Shown: positions 1-9,000 of the stretch, piece by piece
How the letters are laid out: each line of letters begins with the position of its first letter
Position numbering within the stretch: the stretch's first letter is position 1
Assembly (NCBI GenBank): GCA_025526995.1
Contig: JAHLKG010000009.1
Location: 496,001-560,000, forward strand
Direction: 5' to 3'
Source of the DNA: Powellomyces hirtus
Lineage: Eukaryota > Chytridiomycota > Chytridiomycetes > Spizellomycetales > Powellomycetaceae
Length of the DNA stretch: 64,000 bases
Position numbers and translations under genes: made by a program
The notes under the pieces: generated by a model
The model's database searches: none
Seen by the model: only the letters and a program-made list of their open reading frames with translations
Told to the model about the DNA's origin: nothing

Positions 1-1559
1 AGTTGCGAGAGACGTGATTCGAATGGTTTGACCTGCGCCGGCGGTATCGATGTCATATGGTTTGTCGAGAGCCCTTTTCTCAAGTTTTCGTTCGCTAGCA
101 ATGCGATCTTGAATGACCATAGTGTTGCAACCGGTATCTAGGAGGGCTATAATTGGCTCGGTACCCATCTTGACTCGGAAGACCCAGCTAGGTGTACTCG
201 AAGCCTTGCGGGGTTGAAGTCGGGTTTGGAAGTCCATTTGTTGAATGGATGTAGGATTGCCCTTAGGGCTTTCAGGTGGTCGATTGCATGTCATCCATGG
301 TATATCAGATTCAGGGAGGATAGTATGTCCCTTATTGGGCTGAGAGGAACTGATTTCTACTCCCAGCCGTCCAGAAAATCCTGTTCTTGCTCGTCGGTTT
401 CGACTTCACTGATCTGGTTGATTTGTCGGATGGGATAGTTGCTACCAGTGGCTCGTTGCTCAAGAGTTTCACCGTTGATGTCCCGTTTGGCAAAACAATC
501 TTGGATGGTGTGATTTGTTCGTCCACATTGTTTGCAAAGCATTGCACTTCCCCGCTTTGTTGGAGTTTTGGGAGTACCTGGAGTCCTGGGGAATGCTGGT
601 CTACGTGTAGGAGTTTGTTGTGGAGTCGTAACTGGGGTTGGCACGCCAGATCTCTTCCTTGGTGTCTGCGGAATGGATTGTTTGGATGTTTGCGATTCTG
701 TCGTTGTCCTTCGAGGAGTAACCGGTACGGGATGTTGAAGGGTCCGACGAGGAGTACGAGAGGGAGCTTGTTCGATGCCCGAGTAAGGATGGAATCGGGC
801 AGGGGCCTTGGCTTGTGCCCGTGCCGGAGTAGTAAGGTAGCCATCGACCAGATTGCGGCAGGCTGCTGCGTTTCGGACGCAGATTACGGCCAAGGGCCAG
901 GTGACTGCTTGTCCAATGGTAAGCCTCATGGTCATGAAGTTTTGGAGGGCTTGAACAAGGTAAAGACCGTAGGTCGTGTTTCGAAGAAGGCCTGCGCAAA
1001 AGATGTCGATCATCTCAGATTCAAGGAGAAGTCGTTCGGTAGCATTGCCGTTGGCGCGGACAGCGATTGTTTCGAGATGTCAGTATCATTCCAGTTCACG
1101 GATATAATTTTCAAGCGAGTTTCCGAGCAAAAGAGCCGCCATTTCTTGGTGCAGATGGTTGGTGACGTTGCAAGGCATCCAGCGTTGATAGAACTGGGTG
1201 GCCCACCAGGCGGCAACGCCTTCGGCAGGAGCGGCAGGTTGAACATGGAGATTGTTCATGATAGCGACATGCCAAGCGACGACTGAAGGGTCCATGTTAG
1301 TGATGGCATACTCGTCGAAGTAATTGAACTCGTTGTAGGCAATGCCGGTATAAGCCGTGATGAAGTGGTTGCACGCTCTGACGTTGGTGGTGACAAAGAG
1401 GTCGATCAGCTCCATATCGTGTTCGCCAGAGAAGTAAGGAATCGTCTTCGTATTGGCGAGGAGAGTTGTGCGCAATGTAATCTCGCTTAGCCGATCAGCG
1501 TTCTGTAGAGCAGGGCCTACGGCGGGGAATGTCCAAGCAGCAGGTCCGGGTGCAGCCAT
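1..1559 (-). pseudogene. Ty3/gypsy element D1: gag, zinc knuckle and start of protease (partial)
   Basis: Degenerate coding region on the minus strand, entering the window at the protease. The gag frame starts at the ATG at 1559 (MAAPGPAAW...) and reads to about 1086. It continues in other frames, so it is frameshifted. A CCHC knuckle (C-x2-C-x4-H-x4-C, CKQCGRTNH...) lies near 500-550. At 1-190 the sequence matches the aspartic protease region of copy D2 at 31.28-31.47 kb (LLDTGCNTMV there). The Ty3/gypsy assignment comes from D2, which carries a gypsy-type RT after the protease. The remainder of D1 (RT, RNase H, integrase, 3' LTR) would lie left of the window. The element is inserted in the gag of element E. 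Confidence 0.8.
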
Positions 1560-1627
1560 CGTGGATTACTATATTCAAATCAAAGAGAGAGCAAGAGGAA
1601 GTGAGTTCTGACAGGAGGGACGAAGGT

Positions 1628-1637
1628 GGTGCTACCA
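1628..1637 (-). promoter_or_regulatory. Primer-binding site of D1 (tRNA 3'-end type)
   Basis: On the plus strand the bases just left of the LTR read GGTGCTACCA, which has the form of a tRNA 3' end. On the element strand this is TGGTAGCACC, directly next to the LTR. It is compatible with the acceptor end of initiator tRNA-Met (known yeast sequence ends GCGCUACCA) with one difference. This is the conventional priming mode, unlike the other families in this window. Confidence 0.75.
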
Positions 1638-2052
1638 TGTGAGGAGCCTGTGTTTCAAGGCGGAAGAGGCTTGTAGTTCGAGCAACGGAAGAGAAATGGA
1701 AGGAAGAAGGGTAAAGAGGACTGATTTTGATTGAAAAGAGATTGATGAGAGGTTGACGTGTTGATAATCCTTTCTCCCCGGGAGGTACTTTCCTTCCCTC
1801 TTTATATGAGATTCTCGGTCTAGTGGTTTCTAGCTAACTTGTGGAGAAGGGGGAGATGATCTAGGGATCCTATGGCAGTGTAGTGAGGCAGTGTAGCTGC
1901 GCAGTACTGAGACCGCGGGGTGAACTTGTGGGGAGTTCTGCTTATGAGGGATTTGATAATCGCTTATGAGGCGCGTCTGCCTTAACTTGGGATATGGCTT
2001 TTTACTAGCCGAAAATAATTCAGTATAAATATACCATGATGGTCATCTCACA
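1638..2052 (-). repeat. 5' LTR of element D1 (415 bp)
   Basis: The LTR has inverted ends TGTGAG...CTCACA and is closely similar to the D2 LTR at 33040-33442. Its high-coordinate end abuts E gag sequence, so the base after 2052 is the insertion point. A TATAAATA stretch near 2030-2037 could serve as TATA box on the element strand. The 3' LTR is outside the window, so the target duplication cannot be verified. Confidence 0.85.
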
Positions 2053-3015
2053 GGTAAGCTGTTCCTGACGGATTGCGGCTTCCTGCATGGCGTCCAGATC
2101 CAAGAGATCCTTTGAGATGATGGCCGAGTAGATAGGACGCTTGAGTCCCTTGAGATAGCGATGCTCGATTTCTCCTTTGTTCATGTCGGGGATCTGCATG
2201 ACGAGTTTGTTGAACGCATTGTTGTATGCAATGACCGACGTGGTCTGCAAAGGATCATCCAGTTTATCACGGATCATCGAGCTGAACGCTGGTGGTGTGA
2301 ATCTCTGGCGTAGCATTGTTTTGAGTTGGTTCCATGTTTGAGGGGCGGTCCCCTGGCTTTCCTGGGTCCTCCACCAGATGTGAGCGGTGGATGTGAGTTT
2401 GCTTACCGCCATTTTTGCTTCAAGAAGTGGCGGAAGGTATGCAACCTCAAAGAAGTCGTCCAGTTTTGCAATGAATTCAAGAAGTAATTGCGGACTACTC
2501 ATATCGCCATCGAAGTTGGGAACCTGTTTAAGGAGCTCCTTTGCGACAGAATTCATTGAGGATGACGTGGGAGAAGAATTCTCTGATGAGCGAGAGTGTG
2601 GGCGGTCCTCCGGGAAGACATGAGGGTTTGCAGCGGCGGCCGTCTGCATTTCCATTTGTGCAAAGGTAGAAATCATCTTCTCCATCATCTCTCGTTGGGA
2701 TTCAGCTGCAAGGTGCTGAGACTCCCTTTGTGACTCGGCGGCGAGTCGCTGCGATTCCAGCAGCATGCGTTCCTGCATTTTGGCGACAATGCGTTGGGAT
2801 TCCAGCAGCATGCGTTCCTGCATTTTGGCGACAATGCGTTGGGATTCCAACAGCGCCTTCTCCAAATACTCTTTGGTCACAATCTTGTCGTCAGGTCGAG
2901 CGGCTCGACTCTTGTCGTTCTCACTGTGAGGACCCTCATCTGCAGAATCCTGCATCGGCGCAGGGGCAGTGTTTGTTCCGGACCTGGTCTGAATGGGGCT
3001 ACGGGACATTGGCAT
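2053..3015 (-). pseudogene. Element E gag, Retrotrans_gag type, truncated by D1
   Basis: The frame opens at the ATG at 3015 (MPMSRSPIQTR...) and continues into the D1 LTR, where the last eight codons are LTR-derived. The N-terminal half contains a glutamine- and glutamate-rich predicted coiled coil with two exact 15-residue repeats (MLLESQRIVAKMQER). The C-terminal half matches the Retrotrans_gag pattern (PF03732): FDG, a WW pair, TWNQLK...RF, YNNAFNKL, and YLKGLKRPI. The gag of family A has the same N-terminal motif and fold signature, so E and A look related. The zinc knuckle and pol would lie beyond D1. No frameshift is visible in the retained part. Confidence 0.8.
2754..2843. repeat. 45-bp tandem duplication in E gag
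   Basis: Two exact 45-bp units (2754-2798 and 2799-2843) are followed by the start of a third diverging unit. Each encodes 15 residues of the predicted gag coiled coil, so the duplication preserves the frame and lengthens the coil. Confidence 0.9.
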
Positions 3016-3084
3016 GATTGAGTATTGAACAACATGAAGAAGGATGCAGGATGCTTGTCATTTTAAGTGTTGAGCAGGCTAACA

Positions 3085-3096
3085 GGGCTCATAACC
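3085..3096 (-). promoter_or_regulatory. Primer-binding site of E (half-tRNA type)
   Basis: On the element strand the site reads GGTTATGAGCCCTGTT directly inside the LTR. The first 12-14 bases are the reverse complement of the initiator tRNA-Met anticodon arm (GGGCUCAUAACC, anticodon CAU in the middle), not of a tRNA 3' end. This is the arrangement known for Drosophila copia, which is primed by a 5' half of tRNA-iMet. Confidence 0.8.
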
Positions 3097-3784
3097 TGTT
3101 GTGCGTAGGTCCGGTTAAGGTGTAGTGCAACAGAGGGAAGCTAGCTCGACACTCTCAATGACAATGGTATGATTGTATTGTTCTTAGTATGTAAACGGTG
3201 AAAAGAAGATCTACGCTCATAAAACAAAAGGAAAAGTGGCTGTGCAAGCTATCTAAGCATACGCGGTCAGATGAAACACCATTGCGCAGCGGAAGTCACG
3301 TGGAGTCTTGGAGCGCTGTCGATTTGACAGGTTTACCTCAAAAGTCCAATCTCAACACTGTATTGCCAATAGTATAACAAGTCTCTCAAAAGTCTCTCTC
3401 AGAACAGAGGCGAGAGTACAGAGCCCCCAGGCTTAAGAGCAAGAAGAGAGAAGACAGCAGCAGCTCTAAAACAAAGGGAAATGAAAGAGACGCACAAATA
3501 AAAGGAACGCAAGGGGCTCAATGTCACAATGCAAGGAGAACAATGAGAACCAAGTGGGGACCGTGCCACTAAAGACGTGTGATGGCAGAGGACTAATCAT
3601 GGAACCACGTGCTACTTAAGACGTGTATGTGGCACAGTTTGTAGGTAGCAGAGTTGATGGAAATGGCCATGCACCATTCAAAGATGCGTGGATGGCACAG
3701 TACAATAGTGTCTTAGATAGAAAAATAGAAGCAAAGGAATAAAGGCCTCTGAGTGACCGGCCGGAGCTTCTTGCTACCTCAACA
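3097..3784 (-). repeat. LTR of element E (688 bp)
   Basis: The LTR has TGTTG...CAACA ends. On the element strand it is followed by the half-tRNA PBS and the gag at 3015. It is also preceded by a purine tract (see 3785-3797) typical of the sequence upstream of a 3' LTR. It may therefore be shared by two E copies joined by recombination. No second E LTR is in the window. Confidence 0.7.
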
Positions 3785-3797
3785 CGCCCCCTTCAAG
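3785..3797 (-). promoter_or_regulatory. Polypurine tract upstream of the E LTR
   Basis: On the minus strand the sequence CTTGAAGGGGGCG immediately precedes the LTR start TGTTGAGG. This is the position and composition expected for a plus-strand primer tract of a copia-type element. It implies that sequence to the right (3.8-4.2 kb) is the 3' end of an E-like internal region, although I cannot recover convincing pol codons there. Confidence 0.5.
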
Positions 3798-4596
3798 GAG
3801 CAAAGGTAGAGAAAACGTAATTGGAACTTCTAAAGGTCACGATAAGATTTGTCAGCCAGATGGTTGACACTTAGTGCACTTGGCTGACGCAGGGACCCGA
3901 GTGTTGAGGCCGTAGGTTCAACTCCTGCTAGCTGTAATTGAGAGCCCCAATGAATTTTTGGATTTTGAAGGTAGCAAGGAAGTCAGGGACCTGTTTTTTA
4001 ATTCCACGTCCTGTTGCATGCAAAACCATGATCCAGATTGCGGTGTCAAGTGAGGTGTGAGATTAATTGGGGGTGCAGTTGAAATTGCATCTGGATCCAG
4101 AGCTTGTAACAGGAGGAGACCACTTTCACTAAGTGTTTTGCTGAAATAAGAAGGGAACTGTGTGACGGAAGCTGATAGAAGGTGATGTAAGAATGATTAC
4201 TGGATATAAAAAGAGGAAGGAGCACTGACATCCCCTCCCAAAAGGTCTGGAAGAAATTGGAAGTCCATCCTAAGTCGAAAATGGAAAATTGGAAAATTGG
4301 CCAAGTCAAGATGTCCAAGTCCAACGGTTTCAAGAAACAAGGCAGGGTCATGAAGAAGATGGAGACCCTTGGACGTGAAGAAACAAAGCAGATCAAAACA
4401 GGACACACAAGTCAACTTCTGATTAGGAAGAAAAATGCTGAATCGGAAACTCTGATCCTGTTGCCGGCTGATAAAAAAAAGGGTGATTGTCAAAGATGAA
4501 GAGACAGGAGAAACTGTGTTGGTAGTCAGTTCTCATGTCGGTACAATGGAAGTTGCTGCAGCACAGCTGGCAGATGCAAAAGCAGTGTGTGAAAGC
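3798..4596 (+). pseudogene. Unassigned relic sequence with a broken coding fragment (about 4228-4594)
   Basis: No intact gene is present. On the plus strand a lysine-rich frame runs from about 4228 to 4480 (KVWKKLEVHPKSKMENW...). After a run of eight A residues near 4472 the reading continues one frame over as VIVKDEETGETVLVVSSHVG...AVCESY, ending in TGA just before the A1 LTR. The homopolymer and frame change suggest a one-base slip in a formerly coding segment. I do not recognise the family. It could be the end of a host gene or of another mobile element, cut by the insertion of A1. Confidence 0.35.
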
Positions 4597-4964
4597 TATT
4601 GAATGTTGAGCTTTGCGTACTCAACGTTAGGCCTTATATTAGATCCTAACTTGGAATCTTCAGTAGTAGAATGCATGACCCTTATACTGGTAATGTTAAA
4701 AGCTGAATTGGATCATGTGTGATCATGTGATTGAAGAAAAAGTAGATTAGACCGCTCGGCAAGTGAGACATTTCCAATAAGACTTAAGACATAGAAATAT
4801 ATTCCCATACATACATCTCCGTGCATCTGACAACATTACACTTTCATCTGCATCACAGAAGAGCTCTGTAACGCCCTTACAAAGGCTATACAAGCAGCCT
4901 GACCTGAACTCGGTCAATCCTCTGCATTTCCAATAAAGTACTGGAAACGCCAATATCCCCAATA
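4597..4964 (+). repeat. 5' LTR of copia-order element A1 (368 bp)
   Basis: The LTR begins TATTGAATG and ends CCAATA. The termini form a TATTGG/CCAATA inverted repeat with the other A LTRs, so the ends are TA...TA rather than TG...CA. It contains AATAAA near 4942, a likely polyadenylation signal. It is noticeably more diverged from the LTR at 9990 than that LTR is from the one at 29397. Confidence 0.8.
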
Positions 4965-4976
4965 GGTTATGAGCCT
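4965..4976 (+). promoter_or_regulatory. Primer-binding site of A1 (half-tRNA type)
   Basis: GGTTATGAGCCT follows the LTR directly. It is complementary, with one mismatch at the end, to the anticodon arm of initiator tRNA-Met, as in families B, C and E. Confidence 0.75.
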
Positions 4977-5081
4977 TGAGAACACCAGTGGAATTTGAAG
5001 CATTCTTCCTTCATAAGACCTTGAAACTACAAGTCTTTATTCAAATTCAAGTGCCAAGAAAGTACCAAACACACCGTCAAG

Positions 5082-6081
5082 ATGCCTACTGCCAGATCTC
5101 CCATTCAAAGAGTGCAGATCCGCCAACAAGTTTGTCCAGCTAGATGCCGAACATGGCCCTGACGTTGAAGGAGACATTAACAATGAAAAAGCCTCAATCT
5201 ATCACAATTCCCAACAACAAAGATGCCATTGCAAATGAGATGAATCCTGGAGAAATGCACATCCAACCGGTGACAGAATTGACCAGACCACAGGCTGACA
5301 TAGTCTTGCACATTTTGCAGAGGTTCAAGACAGAAATGGACGAAAAGCTTGACCTTTGGATGGAGAAGATGGAGAAGGATCTATTGATGAAGTCAAATCC
5401 TCTTGTTACATCACCTTCCCATCAACACGAAAGTTCAAAAATGGAAATGCTCACATCAGTGGTTACACTGTACCTACTTCACCGATGAGAAGCCCAAAAG
5501 CGGGCCATGAGTACCCTTTTGCACAACAACATGTTACTCACAGCGAAGTTGAAGCCCCAGTTGCCCCTCACTTTTGTCCATCTTCCCCAACTGAGAGCAC
5601 TACAACTACGAGCAGCCGAAAAAGTGAAGACCGTGAAGCCCAGCGCACATCATTCAAATTCTTTGAATCAGCGATCAATGCAGTCATGACATTCGACGGA
5701 ACGGGAAATCTCTCAAAACTCGTCAATTTCGTTGATCAAGTTGATGTGGTGTTTTGCCTGAAATCTGTACCTGGAGAAGAACAACTCTCCTTCATCTTCA
5801 CGAAGCTCTCTGGCGAAGCAAAACAATGGTATCGTAATCACCAGAAAGATGCCGAACAAGGGATGGTGGAGCCCATCACGGATTGGGAATCCTTCAAGGC
5901 TCCTTTCCTCTTGCGTTACCAACCAAGCGATCACGAAGAAACTTTGCTCACTCAACTTGAAAGACTCCGACAAGGAAGTCATTCCATCTCGCAGTACAAT
6001 ACCTCATTCACGAAGATCACAAGTCAAATCCCCTTGAAGGTGCCGTTCGAAATCTACAAGTGTTTTTCCTTCGTGGAATGA
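5082..6081 (+). pseudogene. A1 gag, Retrotrans_gag type, frameshifted
   Basis: The start is probably the ATG at 5082, because MPTARSPIQ matches the E gag start MPMSRSPIQ. The reading then shifts to the frame of 5144-5420, again to 5356-6081, and finally to the pol frame from 6060. The last shift is one base missing compared with A2 (10.7 kb), where the same stretch reads through. It is therefore a mutation in mid-gag, not a programmed shift at a gag-pol junction. Recognisable Retrotrans_gag features are FDGTGNL, WYRN, W-F-PF...RYQP, ISQYNTSF, then MNEHHAEL in the next frame. Mobile-element capsid protein, now broken. Confidence 0.8.
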
Positions 6082-9000
6082 ATGAACATCATGCAGAGCT
6101 GGTCAGAACTCAAAGTTTCAAGGATCTCCATGGCCTCATGGCAGCTGCCAAGCGTCTGGATAACGGTAGTAACAAGAGTAACCAAAACAACCGTTTCGCC
6201 AAGAAGAGCAAAAACATTGCGCTCGAAGCCCAACCTTCAAAGAAAGACGGCTCAAGTCACAAGAAGACCGACGCGAAGAAGACCACAGACTCGAAGAAGA
6301 GACAGAACTTCCCCTGTTGGTTATGCAATTCGAATGAACATACCCCATTCAATTGTCCCCTCAAAGCCAAGGCAGTCGAAGCCTTGAAACCCGCTGCTAA
6401 TGCCAACATTGCAGAAGCACATAACGCCACTACATTGGCTTACCTGGATTCGGGCTGCTCACAGCACATGACGAATGACATTTCCATTCTCGAATCCTAC
6501 AAAGAGCACTCAACGCACGTCAGATTTGGAAACAACGCCTTTCTCGATGCCGAAGCGAAAGGGAACGCTATCTTGAAGCTTCCAGATGGAGATGTACCTC
6601 TCACTGATGTTCTCTACGTTCCAAAACTCGCCAAAACTCTCATCTCGGTCTCTGCACTCGCCAAAGATGGAAAGAGAGTCACCTTTGAAGATGAGAGCGC
6701 TATCATTCAAGACTGCAATGGCACTACGAATGACATCACCATACCTCTTGTTCGAGGAATGTATCACATCTCGCCAACTCCGATGGCTTTTGCTACTCAA
6801 ACTTGCTCAAGGACACACGCGTCCAAAGTACCGACACACGCGTCGAAAAATACATCTACCGAATTGACAAAATGGACAAACGCGTCCAATGTACCGACAC
6901 ACTCGTCCGATACATCGATTCAAGCACTCAACCTGTCGACAGACGCTACCGGTATGGCGGTCACGCGTTCTACCCCGCTGCAAGCCACGTCGGAGGGGCC
7001 GGCTGCCCCGAATGGGGGGCCAGCCGGCCCCATACTCTTCAGTGAGGGGGCTGGCCGCCCCAATTTGGGGCTGGCCAGCCCCCCACTGGAGAGTGAGAGT
7101 TGTGGGTGCTGTGGTGGGGGGCCGGCCGCCCCAAAGGCATCGGATGATGCCGAGGATGGTGCCCCCTTGGGGGCACCATCCGCCGATGCCGCCGCCGCCG
7201 CTGCTTTGGCGGCTTCTTCTGGGGCTTGTTCCTGTCCCTTTTCTCCTGTCAACGAAGGAACCCTCTGGCATCACCGATTGGGCCATCCTGGCACTCACAT
7301 CATGAAGCAACTCAAGCTCCCAATGACCAACGAAGTCTGCAAAGGTTGCGAGTTTGGTAAGCACAAGCGCTCACCATTCAACGGTACGATGACACGGTCC
7401 AAGATGCCACTCGATCGCCTACATTTAGACCTAAACGGTCCGCACATACCCGTGGTTGGCGATGAGAAATATGCCCTCGTTGTGATCGATGACTATTCAC
7501 GCTTCACATGGATCTTCTTCTTGAAGACGAAGAGCGAATCTACTGCAAAATTGATTGAATTCATCAATTCCATCGAGAAACAGACCAACGAAAAGGTCAG
7601 ACGACTTCATTCCGATCGAGGGGGGGAGTTTGTCAATCACGATCTGAAAGAATTCATTTCGAAAAAGGGCATTCTGCACGAACTCACCGCTGCAGATTCC
7701 CCACAGTCTAACAGTGTAGCTGAAAGGTTCAACCTCACCCTGTTCGACACCAATCGTTCTTTGGAACACTCATACGGCATCCCGAAACAACTCTGGACCG
7801 AGTTAGCGGCTACATCAGTCTACTTACGGAATCGCCTACCCCACAAGTCCAATAACAACATTTCGCCGTACGAACGGCTCAACGGCGAAGAGCCCTCACT
7901 TTCTCACCTTCGTGTGATTTGGGCCGATGCCTTCGTGCATCTCGTCAAGAGAAAACAAGTCTCAAAGTTGGCACCGCGCGCCACACGTCTCAAACTCATC
8001 GATTACGAATTTGACGGCGCTTACCGCTGTTGGGATGACAACCGTCAAGAAATAGTCATTTCTCGCGATGTAACGTTCGACGAAAACTCAGCACTCGAAC
8101 TCGCGAAAGACTACATTCCGCCCAAAGAACTCTACGAAGTCGAAGAGATTCTCGACTCACGTGATGGCCCGGAAGGCCCCGAATTCCTCTGCAAATGGCT
8201 AGGATTCGAAGACAAAGATAATACATGGGAACCGCTCGAAAATGTCAATCATTTGACAGTCTTCGCTGACTACATCAACGAGAAGACGGCGAGCGCTCTT
8301 TCGGCTGCAAGTACCGAAGAACCCCAAACCTACAAACAAGCGCTCTCATCAGATGACGCGCCGAAGTGGACCGAGGCCATAAATGCCGAATTGAAGTCCC
8401 TTCATACCAATGAAACATGGGAAGTCATTAACCCCAAATCCTTACCGCACAATCAACGGCCCATCCCCACTAAATGGGTATTCAAGATTAAGCGAGACCT
8501 GAATGGTCAACCTCAACGATACAAGGCCCGGCTTGTAGTGAAAGGCTTCGAACAACGCTACGGCATCGACTACAACGAAACCTACGCTCCGGTTGCCAAG
8601 ATTGCTACCGAACGCGTCCTTCTCGCTCTCGCCGCCAGTCTAGGCTTGAAATGCCATCAAATGGATGTAGTAACCGCATTCCTGAATGGGATTGTTACCG
8701 AGACCATCCTAATCTATGCTCCTGAAGGCTCTGGCTTTCCGCCTGGGACCATCCTTCGACTCCGAAAGGCCCTTTACGGTCTGAAACAAGCCCCGCGCGA
8801 ATGGTACTCCCTGCTTCACAAAGAACTGACTTCTTTGGGATTCAAGCGCCTGGCAAATGACAATGCCGTCTACATCAGAACTCTACCTGAAAGTGACTCA
8901 TCGCAGTACATCTCCGTCTACGTCGACGATCTCCTCATTTTCGCAAAGACCGAATCGGAAATCTTGTCAATCAAGACATCCCTGCACAACGAGTTCAACA

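Noticed and set aside
3830..3880. Minus-strand HLADKSYRDL followed by a stop near the E polypurine tract, reminiscent of the copia VADILTKPL end
   Set aside because: Only the LAD triplet matches and upstream codons do not resemble RNase H, so coincidence cannot be excluded.
3852..3936. tRNA-like segment with a perfect B box GGTTCAACTCC and a good T-arm (GTAGG/CCTGC)
   Set aside because: The acceptor stem pairs at only about five of seven positions and no sound D arm or anticodon arm can be drawn. It lies in decayed element sequence, so it is at most a tRNA relic.
6003..6081. Possible programmed -1 frameshift between gag and pol in A1
   Set aside because: The shift falls in mid-gag before the zinc knuckle, there is no canonical slippery heptamer, and the A2 copy reads through with one more base. 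It is a deletion.
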